Assembly (NCBI RefSeq): GCF_028993575.1
Contig: NZ_CP118615.1
Coordinates: forward strand, 6,539,001-6,603,000
DNA: 64,000 bases
Reading direction: 5' to 3'
Source of the DNA: Micromonospora cathayae
GTDB lineage: Bacteria; Actinomycetota; Actinomycetes; Mycobacteriales; Micromonosporaceae
Shown here: positions 1 through 10,039 of the stretch, piece after piece
Layout of the letters: every line of letters begins with the position of its first letter
Position numbering within the stretch: position 1 is the first letter of the stretch
Notes under the pieces: model-generated
Databases searched by the model: none
What the model saw: the letters and a program-made list of their open reading frames with translations, nothing else
Told to the model about the DNA's origin: nothing
Program-made: the position numbers and the translations under genes

Positions 1-190
1 GGCCGGTGCCGGAGACGGCACCCTGCGGTCGCCTCGTGTATAGCAGGGTGTGCCCGGCAGCCGTCGGGCCGGGCGTCCGACGCGACCGGGCGGGGAGGGA
101 TACGCTCCCCTCCCCGCCCGGTGGCGGTGGTGCGACGGACGGTGCTCAGCCGCGCCCGACGGCACCGCCCGGATCAGGCCGGCGGCACGG
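1..190. other. Intergenic, downstream of chitinase
   Basis: No gene is supported here. Besides the terminator listed separately, the only structure is a small perfect hairpin at 5-22 (GGTGCC, six-base loop, GGCACC). The long open frames crossing it are antisense shadows of the chitinase gene. Confidence 0.6.
87..120 (-). terminator. Terminator of chitinase gene
   Basis: A 13-bp perfect GC stem (87-99 paired with 108-120) with an 8-base loop lies about 70 bases past the chitinase stop. There is no T tract, as is usual for actinobacterial hairpin terminators. Confidence 0.7.
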
Positions 191-1810
<1,620 letters not shown>

Positions 1811-1832
1811 GCGGCGTCTCCCTAAACAGTTA

Positions 1833-1843
1833 GGAAACTTTCC
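1833..1843 (-). promoter_or_regulatory. Dyad operator candidate upstream of chitinase
   Basis: GGAAACTTTCC, a perfect 5+5 dyad around one central base, lies 22-33 bases before the chitinase ATG. Similar AGGAAAGTTTCC elements recur upstream of secreted hydrolases in actinomycetes (from memory). The cognate regulator is not identified. Confidence 0.5.
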
Positions 1844-2027
1844 AGAAGGTGGTTGAGACGCTACTCACGCTGTCGTTACTTCGTCAAGATGGGCATGTGT
1901 CGATTTCTTGAACACGCCCGCGCCGGTCAGCGCGGTGCGACCGGACCGGAACGCCCGGTGACCGACGCGCCCCGCCACGGCGGTCGCACGCACCGGATCG
2001 TCGGCGGGCGGCGGTAATCTCGCCGGC

Positions 2028-2522
2028 ATGAGCGTCTTCGACATCGGGATCAACGCCCTCGCGGGCGGTCCGCTCGACCTCGCCGCCCACCGGGGGCGCG
2101 CGCTCCTCGTGGTGAACGTGGCCTCCCGCTGCGGCCTCACCCCGCAGTACGCCGGCCTGCAGAAGCTGTACGACGCGTACGCCGGACGCGGTCTGGTCGT
2201 GCTCGGCGTGCCGTGCAACCAGTTCGCCGGCCAGGAGCCCGGCACAGCCGACGAGATCGGCGAGTTCTGCCGGGTCGACTACGGGGTGACCTTCCCGCTG
2301 ACGGAGAAGGTGGAGGTCAACGGGCCGGGCCGGCATCCGCTCTACGCGGCGCTGACCCCGGCGGCGGACGCCACCGGACACACCGGCGACGTCCGGTGGA
2401 ACTTCGAGAAGTTCCTCGTCGCGCCGGACGGCACGGTGGCCGCCCGGTTCGCCCCGACCGTCGAGCCGGACGCGCCGGAGCTGCACGCGGCGATCCAGCG
2501 GGTGCTGCCACCGGTCGCCTGA
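2028..2522 (+). CDS. Glutathione peroxidase-family thiol peroxidase
   Basis: Thioredoxin-fold peroxidase reducing hydrogen or organic peroxides. It is 164 aa, the usual length, and without a signal peptide, so cytosolic. The peroxidatic cysteine is C35 in ASRCGLTPQY, where animal enzymes carry selenocysteine. CNQFAGQEPG and the RWNFEKFL strand supply the Gln, Trp and Asn of the active site. Bacterial Cys-type members usually take electrons from thioredoxin rather than glutathione, and actinomycetes lack glutathione, so a thioredoxin-dependent role is more likely than the family name suggests. It stands alone between the chitinase and GH44 genes and converges on the latter across a hairpin. 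Confidence 0.93.
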   Translation: MSVFDIGINALAGGPLDLAAHRGRALLVVNVASRCGLTPQYAGLQKLYDAYAGRGLVVLGVPCNQFAGQEPGTADEIGEFCRVDYGVTFPLTEKVEVNGPGRHPLYAALTPAADATGHTGDVRWNFEKFLVAPDGTVAARFAPTVEPDAPELHAAIQRVLPPVA

Positions 2523-2626
2523 CCCCCGGGCCGCGCCGGACGTCGACGCACCGGCCGGCGCACCGGAACGGCCGGCGGGTGCTCGAAGTAGCCGGCGGGT
2601 GCCCGGAGCAGCCGGACGGACGCGAA

Positions 2627-2655
2627 CGGGCGGTGCCATCCGCTGGCACCGCCCG
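2627..2655. terminator. Bidirectional terminator between convergent genes
   Basis: Perfect 12-bp stem (CGGGCGGTGCCA, 5-base loop, complement) between the converging peroxidase and GH44 genes. Two imperfect 20-base GCCGGCGGGTGC-led repeats precede it. Confidence 0.7.
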
Positions 2656-2696
2656 CCTCCCGGTCGTGCCGGTGGCCCGGCCCGGGTCGTCGTGGC

Positions 2697-5018
2697 TCAG
2701 TTACCGCACGCCTGGCCGTTGAGGGTGAAGCGCTCGGGCGACGGGTTCTGGCCGGTCTGCACGCCGTTGAAGCCGATGCTGGTGGAGGTGCCGGGTGCCA
2801 GCCTGCCGTTCCAGCTCAGGTTCCGGGCGGTCACCGTCGCGCCGCTCTGCGACCAGGTGGCCGACCAGCCCTGGCCGACCCGCTGCCCGGCGGCCGGGAA
2901 GTCGAACGCCAGCGTCCAGCCGTCGATCGGGACGGCGCTGCCGTTGGTGATGGTGACGGTCGCGGTGAAGCCGCCGGGCCAGCTGTTCGCCACCGTGTAG
3001 GCCACCCGGCAGCCGCCGTCGGGCCGCACCGCCGTCCGCACGGTCAGCGCCGGAGAGGCCGCCGAGACGTTGCCCGCCGCGTCGCGGGCGGTCACCTGGA
3101 AGGTGTACGAGGTGTCCGGGGTCAGCCCGGTCACCGTGTACGACGTACCGGTGGCGCTGCCCACCTGCACCGTCGTGTCGCCGTTCACCCGGTGCACGTC
3201 GTACCCGGTCACGCCGGTGTCGTCGGTGGAGGCCGCCCAGCTCAGCGCGATGCTGTCGCCGGTGACCCCGCCGGCGACCGGCTTGCCCGGCGCGGTCGGG
3301 GCCTCGGTGTCGGCCGGCGGTTCGCCGTCGCCCTTCGGCAGCACCAGGTGGGTGATCGAGTTGGCCGGGAAGGTGGCGGTGAAGCCGGTCGCCGAGACGG
3401 GCTGGTCGGCCGCCCGGACGATGCCGGCGAGGTTCGCCGCGCTGTAGCGGTAGACCTGGGCGGTGCCGGCCGACGCCCCGGTGAGGGCGACCGGGCTGGT
3501 CAGCTCGCTGCCGGTCTTGTTCACCACGACCAGGGTGAGTGCCTCGTCGCTGCTCCGCTCGGCCGCGTAGATCGCCAGTTTGCCCTGGTCGGCGCTGGTG
3601 GCCTTGACCGAGGTCTCGCCGAACGCCCCACCCTGTCCATCGTAGTTGCGGTAGATCCGGAAGGCGTGTGCCACCGGCTGGTCGGCCGTCGGCGCGGTCC
3701 AGAGGTTGGCCAGGTCCAGCCCTTCCCGGCCGAAGATGCCGAGGATGTCGGCCTGGGCCAGCGCCCCGTTGATGTGGCCGTACGCGCCCCAGTTGTACTC
3801 GGTGATGGCGAGTTTCGTGCCCGGGTAGTGCTGGTCGACCAGGCCCCGCATCCGGGGGATCATCTGGACCGGCTTGTCGATCCAGCTCTCGTCCACATAG
3901 GTCGGGTCCCAGAGCTGCCGGGTGGACCGCAGCCGCCGCTCCTGGGTGGCCGCGTCGCCGGGCTCGGAGTTGTGCACGCCGGACTGCTGCGGGTAGATGT
4001 GGATGTCGAAGTAGTCCAGGATGCGCTTGCCGTGCTGCTGCTCGTAGGCGCGCATCTGGTCGAGGTACCACGGGCCGAGTTCCTGGCCGCCGTGCGCGGC
4101 CCGGTCCGGCGGGTTCGACCAGCACCCGGTACGCGAGCAGACGTCCTGGTCGAGACCGGAGTAGTGGATGGAGTTCAGGCCCCAGCCGACCGGCCCGAGG
4201 GTCTTCGCTCCGGGGTCGGCCGCCTTGACCGCCGCCCCGTACGCGTACGTGCGGTCGCGCAGTTCGTCGTAGCCGAGCCCGGCCGGCCGGACGTCGCGGT
4301 GGGTGGAGTGCCACAGGTCCGGCTCGTTGTCCAGGTTGTAGAACCGCACGCCCCCGTCGGCCGCGCCGCCGAACTCGGTCTTCAGGTGGGTGACGAAGTC
4401 GGCGGCGTACTCCGGGCCGACGGCGACGCTGGTGTCGGTCGGGTCGTTGCCGGTGATCAGGGTGCCGTCCGGCTTCTTGCCGTTGCCGCAGTCCGGGGCC
4501 CACTGGTCGGTGGACTCCTGCGGGCCGTACTTGGCGACGCTGAACCCGCAGGCGCGGGCGCGTTCCTTGGCGACCCAGCCGATCATCGGCAGGGTCATCA
4601 CCGTGTCGGTGCCGGTGGCCTCGTTGGCCGCGACGAACCGGTCGCTCTCGGAGCCCTTCGGCAGGCTGCCCGGGTCCGGGTTGTCGTTCGGGATGTTCTC
4701 GAAGTACCAGTCCGAGGCCCGGTTGGTGGTGTCGTTACGGAAGTTGTAGCGGGTGGTGGCGTTGCCGCCGTACCGGTTCAGCGGCAGCCGGATGTCGCGG
4801 GCCAGCGCCTCGTCGGCGAAGTTCATCCCGTAGACGTACGGGCTGATCGCGTGCCGGCCGCTGGTGGTGTCGACGGCCAGCGCCGGACCGGCGACGGCCG
4901 GGGCCGGTCCGAGGGCAGCCGGGGCCGGGCCGGCGGCGACCCCGGGCGGTGGCGGCAGGGCGAGGCCGCCCAGGGCCACGGCCAGCGTGACGGGAAGTAA
5001 CGCGGTGGTGGGACGCAC
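2697..5018 (-). CDS. Secreted GH44 endoglucanase with FN3 and CBM2
   Basis: Extracellular beta-1,4-glucanase/xyloglucanase-type enzyme of 773 aa. After a signal peptide (about 1-28) and an Ala/Pro spacer comes the GH44 catalytic domain (about 45-560), with the acid/base motif YNLDNEPDLW and the nucleophile strand ITEYNWGAYG. An FN3 domain (about 575-665, starting APTAPGKPVAGG) and a C-terminal CBM2 (about 672-773) follow. An in-frame ATG lies 51 bases upstream, but it falls inside a CebR-like operator and has no ribosome site. GTG at 5018 has GGAGAGG six bases before it and gives a clean signal peptide, so I chose it. The gene is probably repressed by CebR and induced by cello-oligosaccharides. 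Confidence 0.92.
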   Translation of the reverse strand: MRPTTALLPVTLAVALGGLALPPPPGVAAGPAPAALGPAPAVAGPALAVDTTSGRHAISPYVYGMNFADEALARDIRLPLNRYGGNATTRYNFRNDTTNRASDWYFENIPNDNPDPGSLPKGSESDRFVAANEATGTDTVMTLPMIGWVAKERARACGFSVAKYGPQESTDQWAPDCGNGKKPDGTLITGNDPTDTSVAVGPEYAADFVTHLKTEFGGAADGGVRFYNLDNEPDLWHSTHRDVRPAGLGYDELRDRTYAYGAAVKAADPGAKTLGPVGWGLNSIHYSGLDQDVCSRTGCWSNPPDRAAHGGQELGPWYLDQMRAYEQQHGKRILDYFDIHIYPQQSGVHNSEPGDAATQERRLRSTRQLWDPTYVDESWIDKPVQMIPRMRGLVDQHYPGTKLAITEYNWGAYGHINGALAQADILGIFGREGLDLANLWTAPTADQPVAHAFRIYRNYDGQGGAFGETSVKATSADQGKLAIYAAERSSDEALTLVVVNKTGSELTSPVALTGASAGTAQVYRYSAANLAGIVRAADQPVSATGFTATFPANSITHLVLPKGDGEPPADTEAPTAPGKPVAGGVTGDSIALSWAASTDDTGVTGYDVHRVNGDTTVQVGSATGTSYTVTGLTPDTSYTFQVTARDAAGNVSAASPALTVRTAVRPDGGCRVAYTVANSWPGGFTATVTITNGSAVPIDGWTLAFDFPAAGQRVGQGWSATWSQSGATVTARNLSWNGRLAPGTSTSIGFNGVQTGQNPSPERFTLNGQACGN

Positions 5019-5054
5019 GAGATTCCTCTCCATAAAGGGAGCGAGATTCATCGA

Positions 5055-5068
5055 TGGGAGCGCTTCCA
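5055..5068 (-). promoter_or_regulatory. CebR-type operator before GH44 gene
   Basis: TGGGAGCGCTTCCA matches the actinobacterial CebR box TGGGAGCGCTCCCA at 13 of 14 positions. It sits 37 bases upstream of the chosen GTG start. No cebR gene is in the window. Confidence 0.85.
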
Positions 5069-5294
5069 CAGGATTGCGCTTTCCGGCACCCTGGTCAATC
5101 CCGTGCGGCCAGTTGCGGATCTTGTCGATCCGCTTCGATTCACCCTGTTCAGGGCATCAGTGCCCGAAAAAAGTTGGCGCCCGGGACCGACCGTCGGCCG
5201 TCGGCCGCCAGGGGCGGGCTCGAGCGGGGCAAGGCCGGCACGGACCAGACTGTCCATCGTCCGCCACGCACCGACACCGACCCCCGGGAGCGTC

Positions 5295-5714
5295 ATGAAA
5301 CCGACCAGCCGCCCGATCGGCTACTGGCTACGCCATCTGCACAACCTGATCGAAGCCCGGTTCGAGGCGGCGCTCGCCGAGGACCGGCTGGGCCGGCGGC
5401 ACTGGCAGACGCTCACCCTGCTGCACGAGGAGCCACGCACCGACGCGCAGGTACGCGAGGCGCTGCTCCCGTTCGGCGCGGACCAGGGGGCCACCCTGGA
5501 CGATCTCACCGGACGCGGCTGGGTGGCCCGCGACGCCGACGGTCGGCTCGCCCTGACCGGGGCGGGGCGCGACGCGTACCCCCGGGTCGCCGCCCGGGTC
5601 CAGGCCGCCCGTGACCTGCTGATGACCGGCCTCACCACCGAGCAGTACGTGTCCACCGTCGAGGTGCTGGCGACGATGGCCGGCAACCTCGAGGCACGCC
5701 CACCCAACGAGTGA
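5295..5714 (+). CDS. MarR-family transcriptional regulator
   Basis: Small DNA-binding protein of 139 aa with the winged-helix layout of MarR proteins: an N-terminal dimer helix (IGYWLRHLHNLIEARFEAAL), a recognition region (about 45-75) and a wing (LTGRGWVARDADGRLALTGAG). The ATG is chosen because GGGAG lies five bases before it. An upstream extension would have no ribosome site and would run into the GH44 control region. It is divergent from the GH44 gene, so it might share control with it, but the CebR-like box suffices for that gene and no MarR-like dyad was recognised. Ligand and targets are unknown. Confidence 0.85.
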   Translation: MKPTSRPIGYWLRHLHNLIEARFEAALAEDRLGRRHWQTLTLLHEEPRTDAQVREALLPFGADQGATLDDLTGRGWVARDADGRLALTGAGRDAYPRVAARVQAARDLLMTGLTTEQYVSTVEVLATMAGNLEARPPNE

Positions 5715-5777
5715 CCCGGCCGGCGGCACCGGCCGGCGGGTCCGACACACGCACCCGCCGGCCGGTCGGCACGCGCG

Positions 5778-5812
5778 CCGGACCCGCCGCGGGTCAGCCG
5801 CGGCGGGTCCGG
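5778..5812. terminator. Bidirectional terminator
   Basis: Perfect 15-bp stem (CCGGACCCGCCGCGG, loop GTCAG, complement) between the convergent MarR and SGNH lipase genes. Confidence 0.8.
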
Positions 5813-5829
5813 GCGCAGGAGCGTACGGT

Positions 5830-6633
5830 TCAGCCCGCGACCGAGCGGAACACCGGGTAGTAGCCGCCGGACTGACCGGCCGCCGTCGGGTGGTACGAGA
5901 CACCGATGTCGAGGACGTTCAACGCGTGCAGCCACTTCTCGCCGTAGCTGCACAGCTGGTGGCCGACGAAGGCCGAACGCACGTCGGCGAACCGGAAGCC
6001 GTACGAGGTGGCCTGGCTCCGGATGATGTCGTTCACCAGGCTGATACCCTCGTTGATCTTGGCCCGCGAGGTGTCGCTGAGCCCGGCGCAGAGCGTGTCG
6101 ATCTGGTAGAAGACCGGGTAGCCGACGACCACCACCCGGGCCGAGGCGGCCCGGCTCTTGATGCCGCTGTAGACGGTGCCGAGCAGCCGGGGCAGGTCGT
6201 TGCGGGCCTTGACCATCGCGCCGTCCACCGCGGACACACACTGCGACGTGCCGTAGAGCACGCAGGTGGTCATGATGCTGGCGAAGCCGACGTCGTTGCC
6301 GCCGACAGTGACGCTGACCAGCGAGGTGGTCGAGCTGAGCGCGGAGAGCTGGGTGTTGACCACGCTCGTGGTGGTGGCCCCGGAGCAGGCGACCGACGTG
6401 TACGAGGCCGGCCTGACGTTGGCGGCGTACAGCGCGGGGTAGGCGTTGGTGCTGCGCTTGCAGGAGCCGCTCTCGCTGGTGTAGCTGCCGGCGCCGACAC
6501 CGGAGGCGTACGAGTCACCGAGGGCGACGTACCGGTCGGTGGCCGCCGCCTGGGCGGGTACGGCTGTCGCGAGGGTGGCGCCGAGAGCCGCTGTCAGGCT
6601 CAGGGCGAGGGTCATCAGGCGGGATCTCCGCAC
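5830..6633 (-). CDS. Secreted SGNH/GDSL lipase-esterase
   Basis: Extracellular esterase/lipase of about 267 aa. A signal peptide ends near AQAA. The four SGNH blocks are visible: ALGDSYASG with the nucleophile Ser, a Gly in the YTSVACSGA strand, VGGNDVGF with the block III Asn, and SYHPTAAGQ with the catalytic His near the C terminus. Six cysteines fit the three disulfides of the Streptomyces-type SGNH esterases. The first in-frame GTG (6642) lies one base after GGGAG, too close, while the next GTG at 6633 has eight-base spacing and is used. Substrate (phospholipid, triglyceride or acetylated glycan) cannot be decided. It is divergent from the oxidoreductase at 6828. Confidence 0.92.
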   Translation of the reverse strand: MRRSRLMTLALSLTAALGATLATAVPAQAAATDRYVALGDSYASGVGAGSYTSESGSCKRSTNAYPALYAANVRPASYTSVACSGATTTSVVNTQLSALSSTTSLVSVTVGGNDVGFASIMTTCVLYGTSQCVSAVDGAMVKARNDLPRLLGTVYSGIKSRAASARVVVVGYPVFYQIDTLCAGLSDTSRAKINEGISLVNDIIRSQATSYGFRFADVRSAFVGHQLCSYGEKWLHALNVLDIGVSYHPTAAGQSGGYYPVFRSVAG

Positions 6634-6722
6634 GTCGCACACTCCCGGGGGCTAGGAGAAAGATCAGTAGGAGATAGATATCACTAAATATGCCCATGGG
6701 GAAGTAGCGTCGGCGATCGATG

Positions 6723-6742
6723 CAGGATTTGTGCACATCCTG
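6723..6742. promoter_or_regulatory. Dyad in divergent promoter region
   Basis: CAGGAT and ATCCTG are separated by eight bases containing GTGCAC, in the comparatively AT-rich gap between the divergent lipase and oxidoreductase genes. It could be an operator for either; the regulator is unknown. Confidence 0.35.
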
Positions 6743-6827
6743 TCACCCTGATGAAGGTCCCTGTCAACCGTCGCGCTCCCCCGCCGACGGCGGGAATGCC
6801 GCACCGGTGACCGTGGTTCGTGCCGAC

Positions 6828-7514
6828 ATGACGACACTCGGACTGATCGGCAGCGGCAACATCGGCGGTACGCTGGCCCGGCTCGCGGTGGCCGCCGGCC
6901 ACGACGTGGTCCTGAGCAACTCGCGGGGACCGGAGACCCTCAAGGACCTGGTCGACGAGTTGGGGCCGAACGCCCGCGCGGCGACCGCGCAGGAGGCCGC
7001 GGAAGCCGGCGAGATCGTGGTGGTCACGATCCCGCTGCGGGTCTACCGCGAGGTGCCGGTGGAGCCGCTGGCCGGCAAGGTCGTGATCGACACCAACAAC
7101 TACTACCCGGAGCGGGACGGCCGCTTCCCGGAGCTGGACGACGAGTCGACCACCACCAGTGAGCTGCTCCAGCGGCATCTGCCGGCGGCCAAGGTGGTCA
7201 AGGCGTTCAACAACATCTACTTCCAGCACCTGCTCGACCTGGCCCGCCCGGCCGGCGCGGCGGACCGCAGCGCACTGGCCATCGCCGGGGACGACACCGG
7301 AGCCAAGGCGGCGGTCACCGACCTGCTCGACACGCTCGGCTACGACACCGTCGACGCCGGTCCGCTCGCCGAGGGTTGGCGCTTCCAGCGGGACACCGCC
7401 GCGTACGGCCTGCCGTACCTGGCCGCCCCGCCGAGCTGGGAGGCATCCAAGCCGGCCGACGCCGCCACGGTACGCGCCGCCCTGGCCGCCGCCCGCCGGT
7501 ACGCCGACGCCTGA
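6828..7514 (+). CDS. NADPH-dependent F420 reductase-like oxidoreductase
   Basis: Rossmann-fold dinucleotide-binding enzyme of 228 aa, of the family that includes F420:NADP oxidoreductase (COG2085). The N terminus TLGLIGSGNIGGTLARLA is the GxGxxG nucleotide-binding loop, and SNSRGPETL after the second strand has the Ser/Arg pair that favours NADP. VVVTIPL, VVIDTNNYYPERDG and KAFNNIYFQHL are conserved stretches of this family. The start is ATG at 6828, where homology to the family begins; upstream GTGs would add unrelated residues. F420 is used by actinomycetes, but many relatives do not bind it, so the exact substrate is uncertain. It stands alone and converges on the sulfonate operon. Confidence 0.8.
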   Translation: MTTLGLIGSGNIGGTLARLAVAAGHDVVLSNSRGPETLKDLVDELGPNARAATAQEAAEAGEIVVVTIPLRVYREVPVEPLAGKVVIDTNNYYPERDGRFPELDDESTTTSELLQRHLPAAKVVKAFNNIYFQHLLDLARPAGAADRSALAIAGDDTGAKAAVTDLLDTLGYDTVDAGPLAEGWRFQRDTAAYGLPYLAAPPSWEASKPADAATVRAALAAARRYADA

Positions 7515-7535
7515 CACGTAAACGGCGCAGCCTCA

Positions 7536-7562
7536 GGTACCCGGCCCGCCGAGCCGGGTACC
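7536..7562. terminator. Bidirectional terminator
   Basis: Perfect 10-bp stem GGTACCCGGC with a 7-base loop between the convergent oxidoreductase gene and the end of the sulfonate operon. Confidence 0.7.
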
Positions 7563-7575
7563 GGGGGCCGCCCGG

Positions 7576-8082
7576 TCAGGACACGGCAGTCACCCTGTCC
7601 CCGGCGTCCTCCTGCCCCGGGGACAGGGCGGCGTACCCACCCATGTGGTACAGCAGGGGTGCGCCCTCCCCGTGCCGGCCGAGCAGCGGCTCGGCCAGCA
7701 CGATCGCATGGTCCCCGGCGGACACCCGCCCGGTGACCCGGCACAGCAGCCAGGCGACCGGCCCGTGCAGCAGCGGCACCCCGTACGGGCCGTACCGCCA
7801 TCCCGGGTACGCGGCGAACCGGTCGATGCCGCTGGTGGCGAACGTTCGCGCCGCGTCCTGCTGGTCGGCGCCGAGCAGGTGCACCGCCACATGCCCCGCC
7901 ACGGCCACGGTCGGCCAACTCGACGACGACCGGGCCAGACAGAACGACACCAGCGGCGGACGCAGCGACACCGACGTGAACGAGGTGGCGGTGAACCCGA
8001 CCGGCGGGCTGCCCGGGGCGGTGACCACCGCGACCGACGCGGCCTGCCGGCGCAGCAGGGAACGGAACGTGTCCGGGGTCAA
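7576..8082 (-). CDS. Flavin reductase, sulfonate operon
   Basis: NAD(P)H:FMN reductase of the HpaC/split-barrel family, 168 aa. It should supply reduced flavin to the monooxygenase encoded two genes upstream. The FMN-binding segment VAVVTA...GFTATSFTSVSLRPPLVSFCL is typical of the family, and HLLGADQQDAARTFA follows as usual. The start appears to be TTG at 8082 overlapping the stop of the upstream OsmC gene (TTGA), which indicates translational coupling; no ATG or GTG fits. It is the last gene of the operon and is followed by a hairpin. Confidence 0.85.
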   Translation of the reverse strand: MTPDTFRSLLRRQAASVAVVTAPGSPPVGFTATSFTSVSLRPPLVSFCLARSSSSWPTVAVAGHVAVHLLGADQQDAARTFATSGIDRFAAYPGWRYGPYGVPLLHGPVAWLLCRVTGRVSAGDHAIVLAEPLLGRHGEGAPLLYHMGGYAALSPGQEDAGDRVTAVS

Positions 8083-8546
8083 CTGTCCACCTGGACCTCG
8101 ATGGTGATCGGTGTACCGCCGCGCACGAGGGTGTTGTAGATCGGGCAGCGGGCGGTGAAGTCGTCCACGTACCGCCGGCTCTGCTCGGCCGGGGTGGCGG
8201 TGAACCGGAAGCGCAGCCCGATCCGCTCGAACCGGGTGCTGTCGTCCGCGTCGACCAGATAGGACGCGTCCAGCTCCAGCCGTGGGTACGGCAGCTCCCA
8301 CTCCACCGACCGGGCCGCGATGATGTTCAGCGCACAGCCCGCGAGGCTCGCCAGGAAGTACTCCGCCGTTCCCGGGTGTTCGGGTTTCTCCAGCAGCTTG
8401 CTGTTGTCGATGGTGAACGTCGTGTCGGCACCGGTCGCCGTAAAGCGCCCCACCACCTCGGTGGTCCGCAGCGCCAGCACGTACGGCTTCCGCTCGGTGC
8501 CGGAGTCGGGCGTGTTCCGCGCGGTGCCGGAGTCGGGGGTGGTCAT
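8079..8546 (-). CDS. OsmC-family peroxidase-like protein
   Basis: OsmC/Ohr-fold protein of 155 aa. The two redox cysteines of the family are present, in SLAGCALNI and TARCPIYNTL, so thiol-dependent peroxide or reactive sulfur reduction is possible. The N terminus carries a short duplicated NTPDSGT-like tail not needed for the fold. Its ATG overlaps the monooxygenase stop (ATGA) and its own stop overlaps the flavin reductase start, so the three are coupled. OsmC proteins are often found with desulfonation genes; detoxifying peroxide from uncoupled flavin turnover, or sulfite/persulfide handling, would fit but is not proven. Confidence 0.88.
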   Translation of the reverse strand: MTTPDSGTARNTPDSGTERKPYVLALRTTEVVGRFTATGADTTFTIDNSKLLEKPEHPGTAEYFLASLAGCALNIIAARSVEWELPYPRLELDASYLVDADDSTRFERIGLRFRFTATPAEQSRRYVDDFTARCPIYNTLVRGGTPITIEVQVDS

Positions 8547-9934
8547 GCCGCACCGCCCTGCCCGGCGAGCGCGGCCCGCTCGGCCAACCCGTTCGGCGCG
8601 GGCTTGATCCCGAGGTGGTCCCGCAGCGTCGACGTGGTGTACTCGGTACGGAAGACGCCCCGACGCTGGAGTTCCGGCACCACCAGGTCGACGAACGCGG
8701 CGGCCGGTCCGGGCCAGTAGGGCTGGCAGATGGCCAGCCCGTCGAAGGCGTTCTCCCGGAAGTTGGACTCCACGAAGTCGGCGAGCTGCTTCGCGTCCCC
8801 CACGACCGCGGGCTGCGACATGGGGTTGTTGCCCAGGTAGTGGGTCAGGTCCTCGAGGGTGATGTCCTCGTCGTCGAAGCTCGCGATCGCGTTGTCCACG
8901 ATCCACGCCTTCTCCGGGATGAGCGTACGGTCGATCGCGGCCAGCACCCGGTCCGTGCCGGTACGGCCGGTCAGGTCGATGCCGAACTGCTCGGAGAGCA
9001 CCTCCGGGACGAAGACGTTGGTGTTCAGGTCCTGCACCTGACGGAACTTGGCGTGCGCGTCCCGCGCGTTCTCCGCCACGTACGGGGTGATCCCCGCGAT
9101 GAGCAGGTGGTCCTCGGGCGGCCGTCCGTGCCGGACGACCCGGGACTTGATGTCGGCGTAGTACGCCTTGTTCCACTCGGCGTGCCGCCACTGGATGAAC
9201 CGCATCTCGGCGTACTTCGCGGCGAACTCCAGCGAGCGTTCCGAGTAGCCGGGGTGCATGAACGGCACGTGCCCCTGCGGCGGCCGGGGGAAGTTCAGCG
9301 GGCCACGGATCGAGAAGTGCTTGCCGGTGTGGTCGACCCGCCGCGCCTTGCTGACGTCGTGGTAGATCCCCCGCTCCTTGTCGGCGACCAGCCAGCCGTC
9401 CTCCCAGCTGTCCCACAGGTCGCGCAGCACCTGGACGAACTCCTCGACCCGGTCGTACCGGTCGGCGTTGTCCAGGTGGCGTTCCCGACCGAAGTTGTGG
9501 GCGGCGGAGAGGTCCGAGCCGGTCACGATGTTGAGGCCGAGCCGACCGCCGGAGAGGTGGTCGAGGGTCGCGGTGACGCGGGCGATGTGGAAGGGGTCGT
9601 GGTACGTCGCGTTGAAGGTCACCACCAGGCCGACCTTCTGGCTGAACGCCGCCGCGTAGGCCATCAGGGTGAAGCCCTCGATGGCGAAGAGGTGGTCGTG
9701 CGAGGCCTGGACGTTCCTACCGGTGTACGCGAAGTTTCCCCGGTGGGCGGAGCTGGTCAGCGAGTTGCCGACGAAGAAGAAGTCGAACAGGCCCCGCTCG
9801 GCGATCTTGACACCCTCGGAGACCAGGGTCGGGTCGGTGTATCCGTCCGCGTCGGCCTCGGGCAGTCGCCAGGCGCTGGAGTGGCGGCCGATGCCACTGT
9901 AGACAAGGCCGAGTTTGACGTGCTGTCGGGTCAT
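8543..9934 (-). CDS. LLM-class FMNH2-dependent monooxygenase (NtaA/SnaA/DszA type)
   Basis: Two-component flavin monooxygenase of 463 aa, a luciferase-like barrel. Family hallmarks are the N-terminal LGLVYSG strand, GLFDFFFVGNSL, the region SHDHLFAIEGFTLMAYAAA, NATYHDPFHIAR and LDHLSGGRLGLNIVTG. It uses reduced FMN and O2 to oxidise C-S, C-N or similar bonds. Together with an SsuABC-like transporter and a flavin reductase this points to release of sulfite from an organosulfur compound such as a sulfonate or sulfone. It is closer to the NtaA/DszA branch than to SsuD, so the substrate is probably not a simple alkanesulfonate. The ATG start follows AAAGG at about 8 bases. Confidence 0.9.
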   Translation of the reverse strand: MTRQHVKLGLVYSGIGRHSSAWRLPEADADGYTDPTLVSEGVKIAERGLFDFFFVGNSLTSSAHRGNFAYTGRNVQASHDHLFAIEGFTLMAYAAAFSQKVGLVVTFNATYHDPFHIARVTATLDHLSGGRLGLNIVTGSDLSAAHNFGRERHLDNADRYDRVEEFVQVLRDLWDSWEDGWLVADKERGIYHDVSKARRVDHTGKHFSIRGPLNFPRPPQGHVPFMHPGYSERSLEFAAKYAEMRFIQWRHAEWNKAYYADIKSRVVRHGRPPEDHLLIAGITPYVAENARDAHAKFRQVQDLNTNVFVPEVLSEQFGIDLTGRTGTDRVLAAIDRTLIPEKAWIVDNAIASFDDEDITLEDLTHYLGNNPMSQPAVVGDAKQLADFVESNFRENAFDGLAICQPYWPGPAAAFVDLVVPELQRRGVFRTEYTTSTLRDHLGIKPAPNGLAERAALAGQGGAA

Positions 9935-9944
9935 GTCGCGAACC

Positions 9945-10036
9945 TTTCGGGGCGGGGGCGGGGCGGGGGCGGAGGCGGGGCGAGGACGGGGCGGCGGCGA
10001 GACGAGGGTGGAGCCGGTGGCGGTGGCGGAGGTACG
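9945..10036 (+). repeat. G-rich tract, quadruplex-prone
   Basis: From about 9950 the + strand has at least four runs of four or five G separated by single C bases, followed by degenerate G/C/A repeats up to 10036. It occupies the operon gap between the ATPase and monooxygenase genes. The mRNA strand is the C-rich one, so any quadruplex would form on the template DNA strand. Confidence 0.6.
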
Positions 10037-10039
10037 GCG

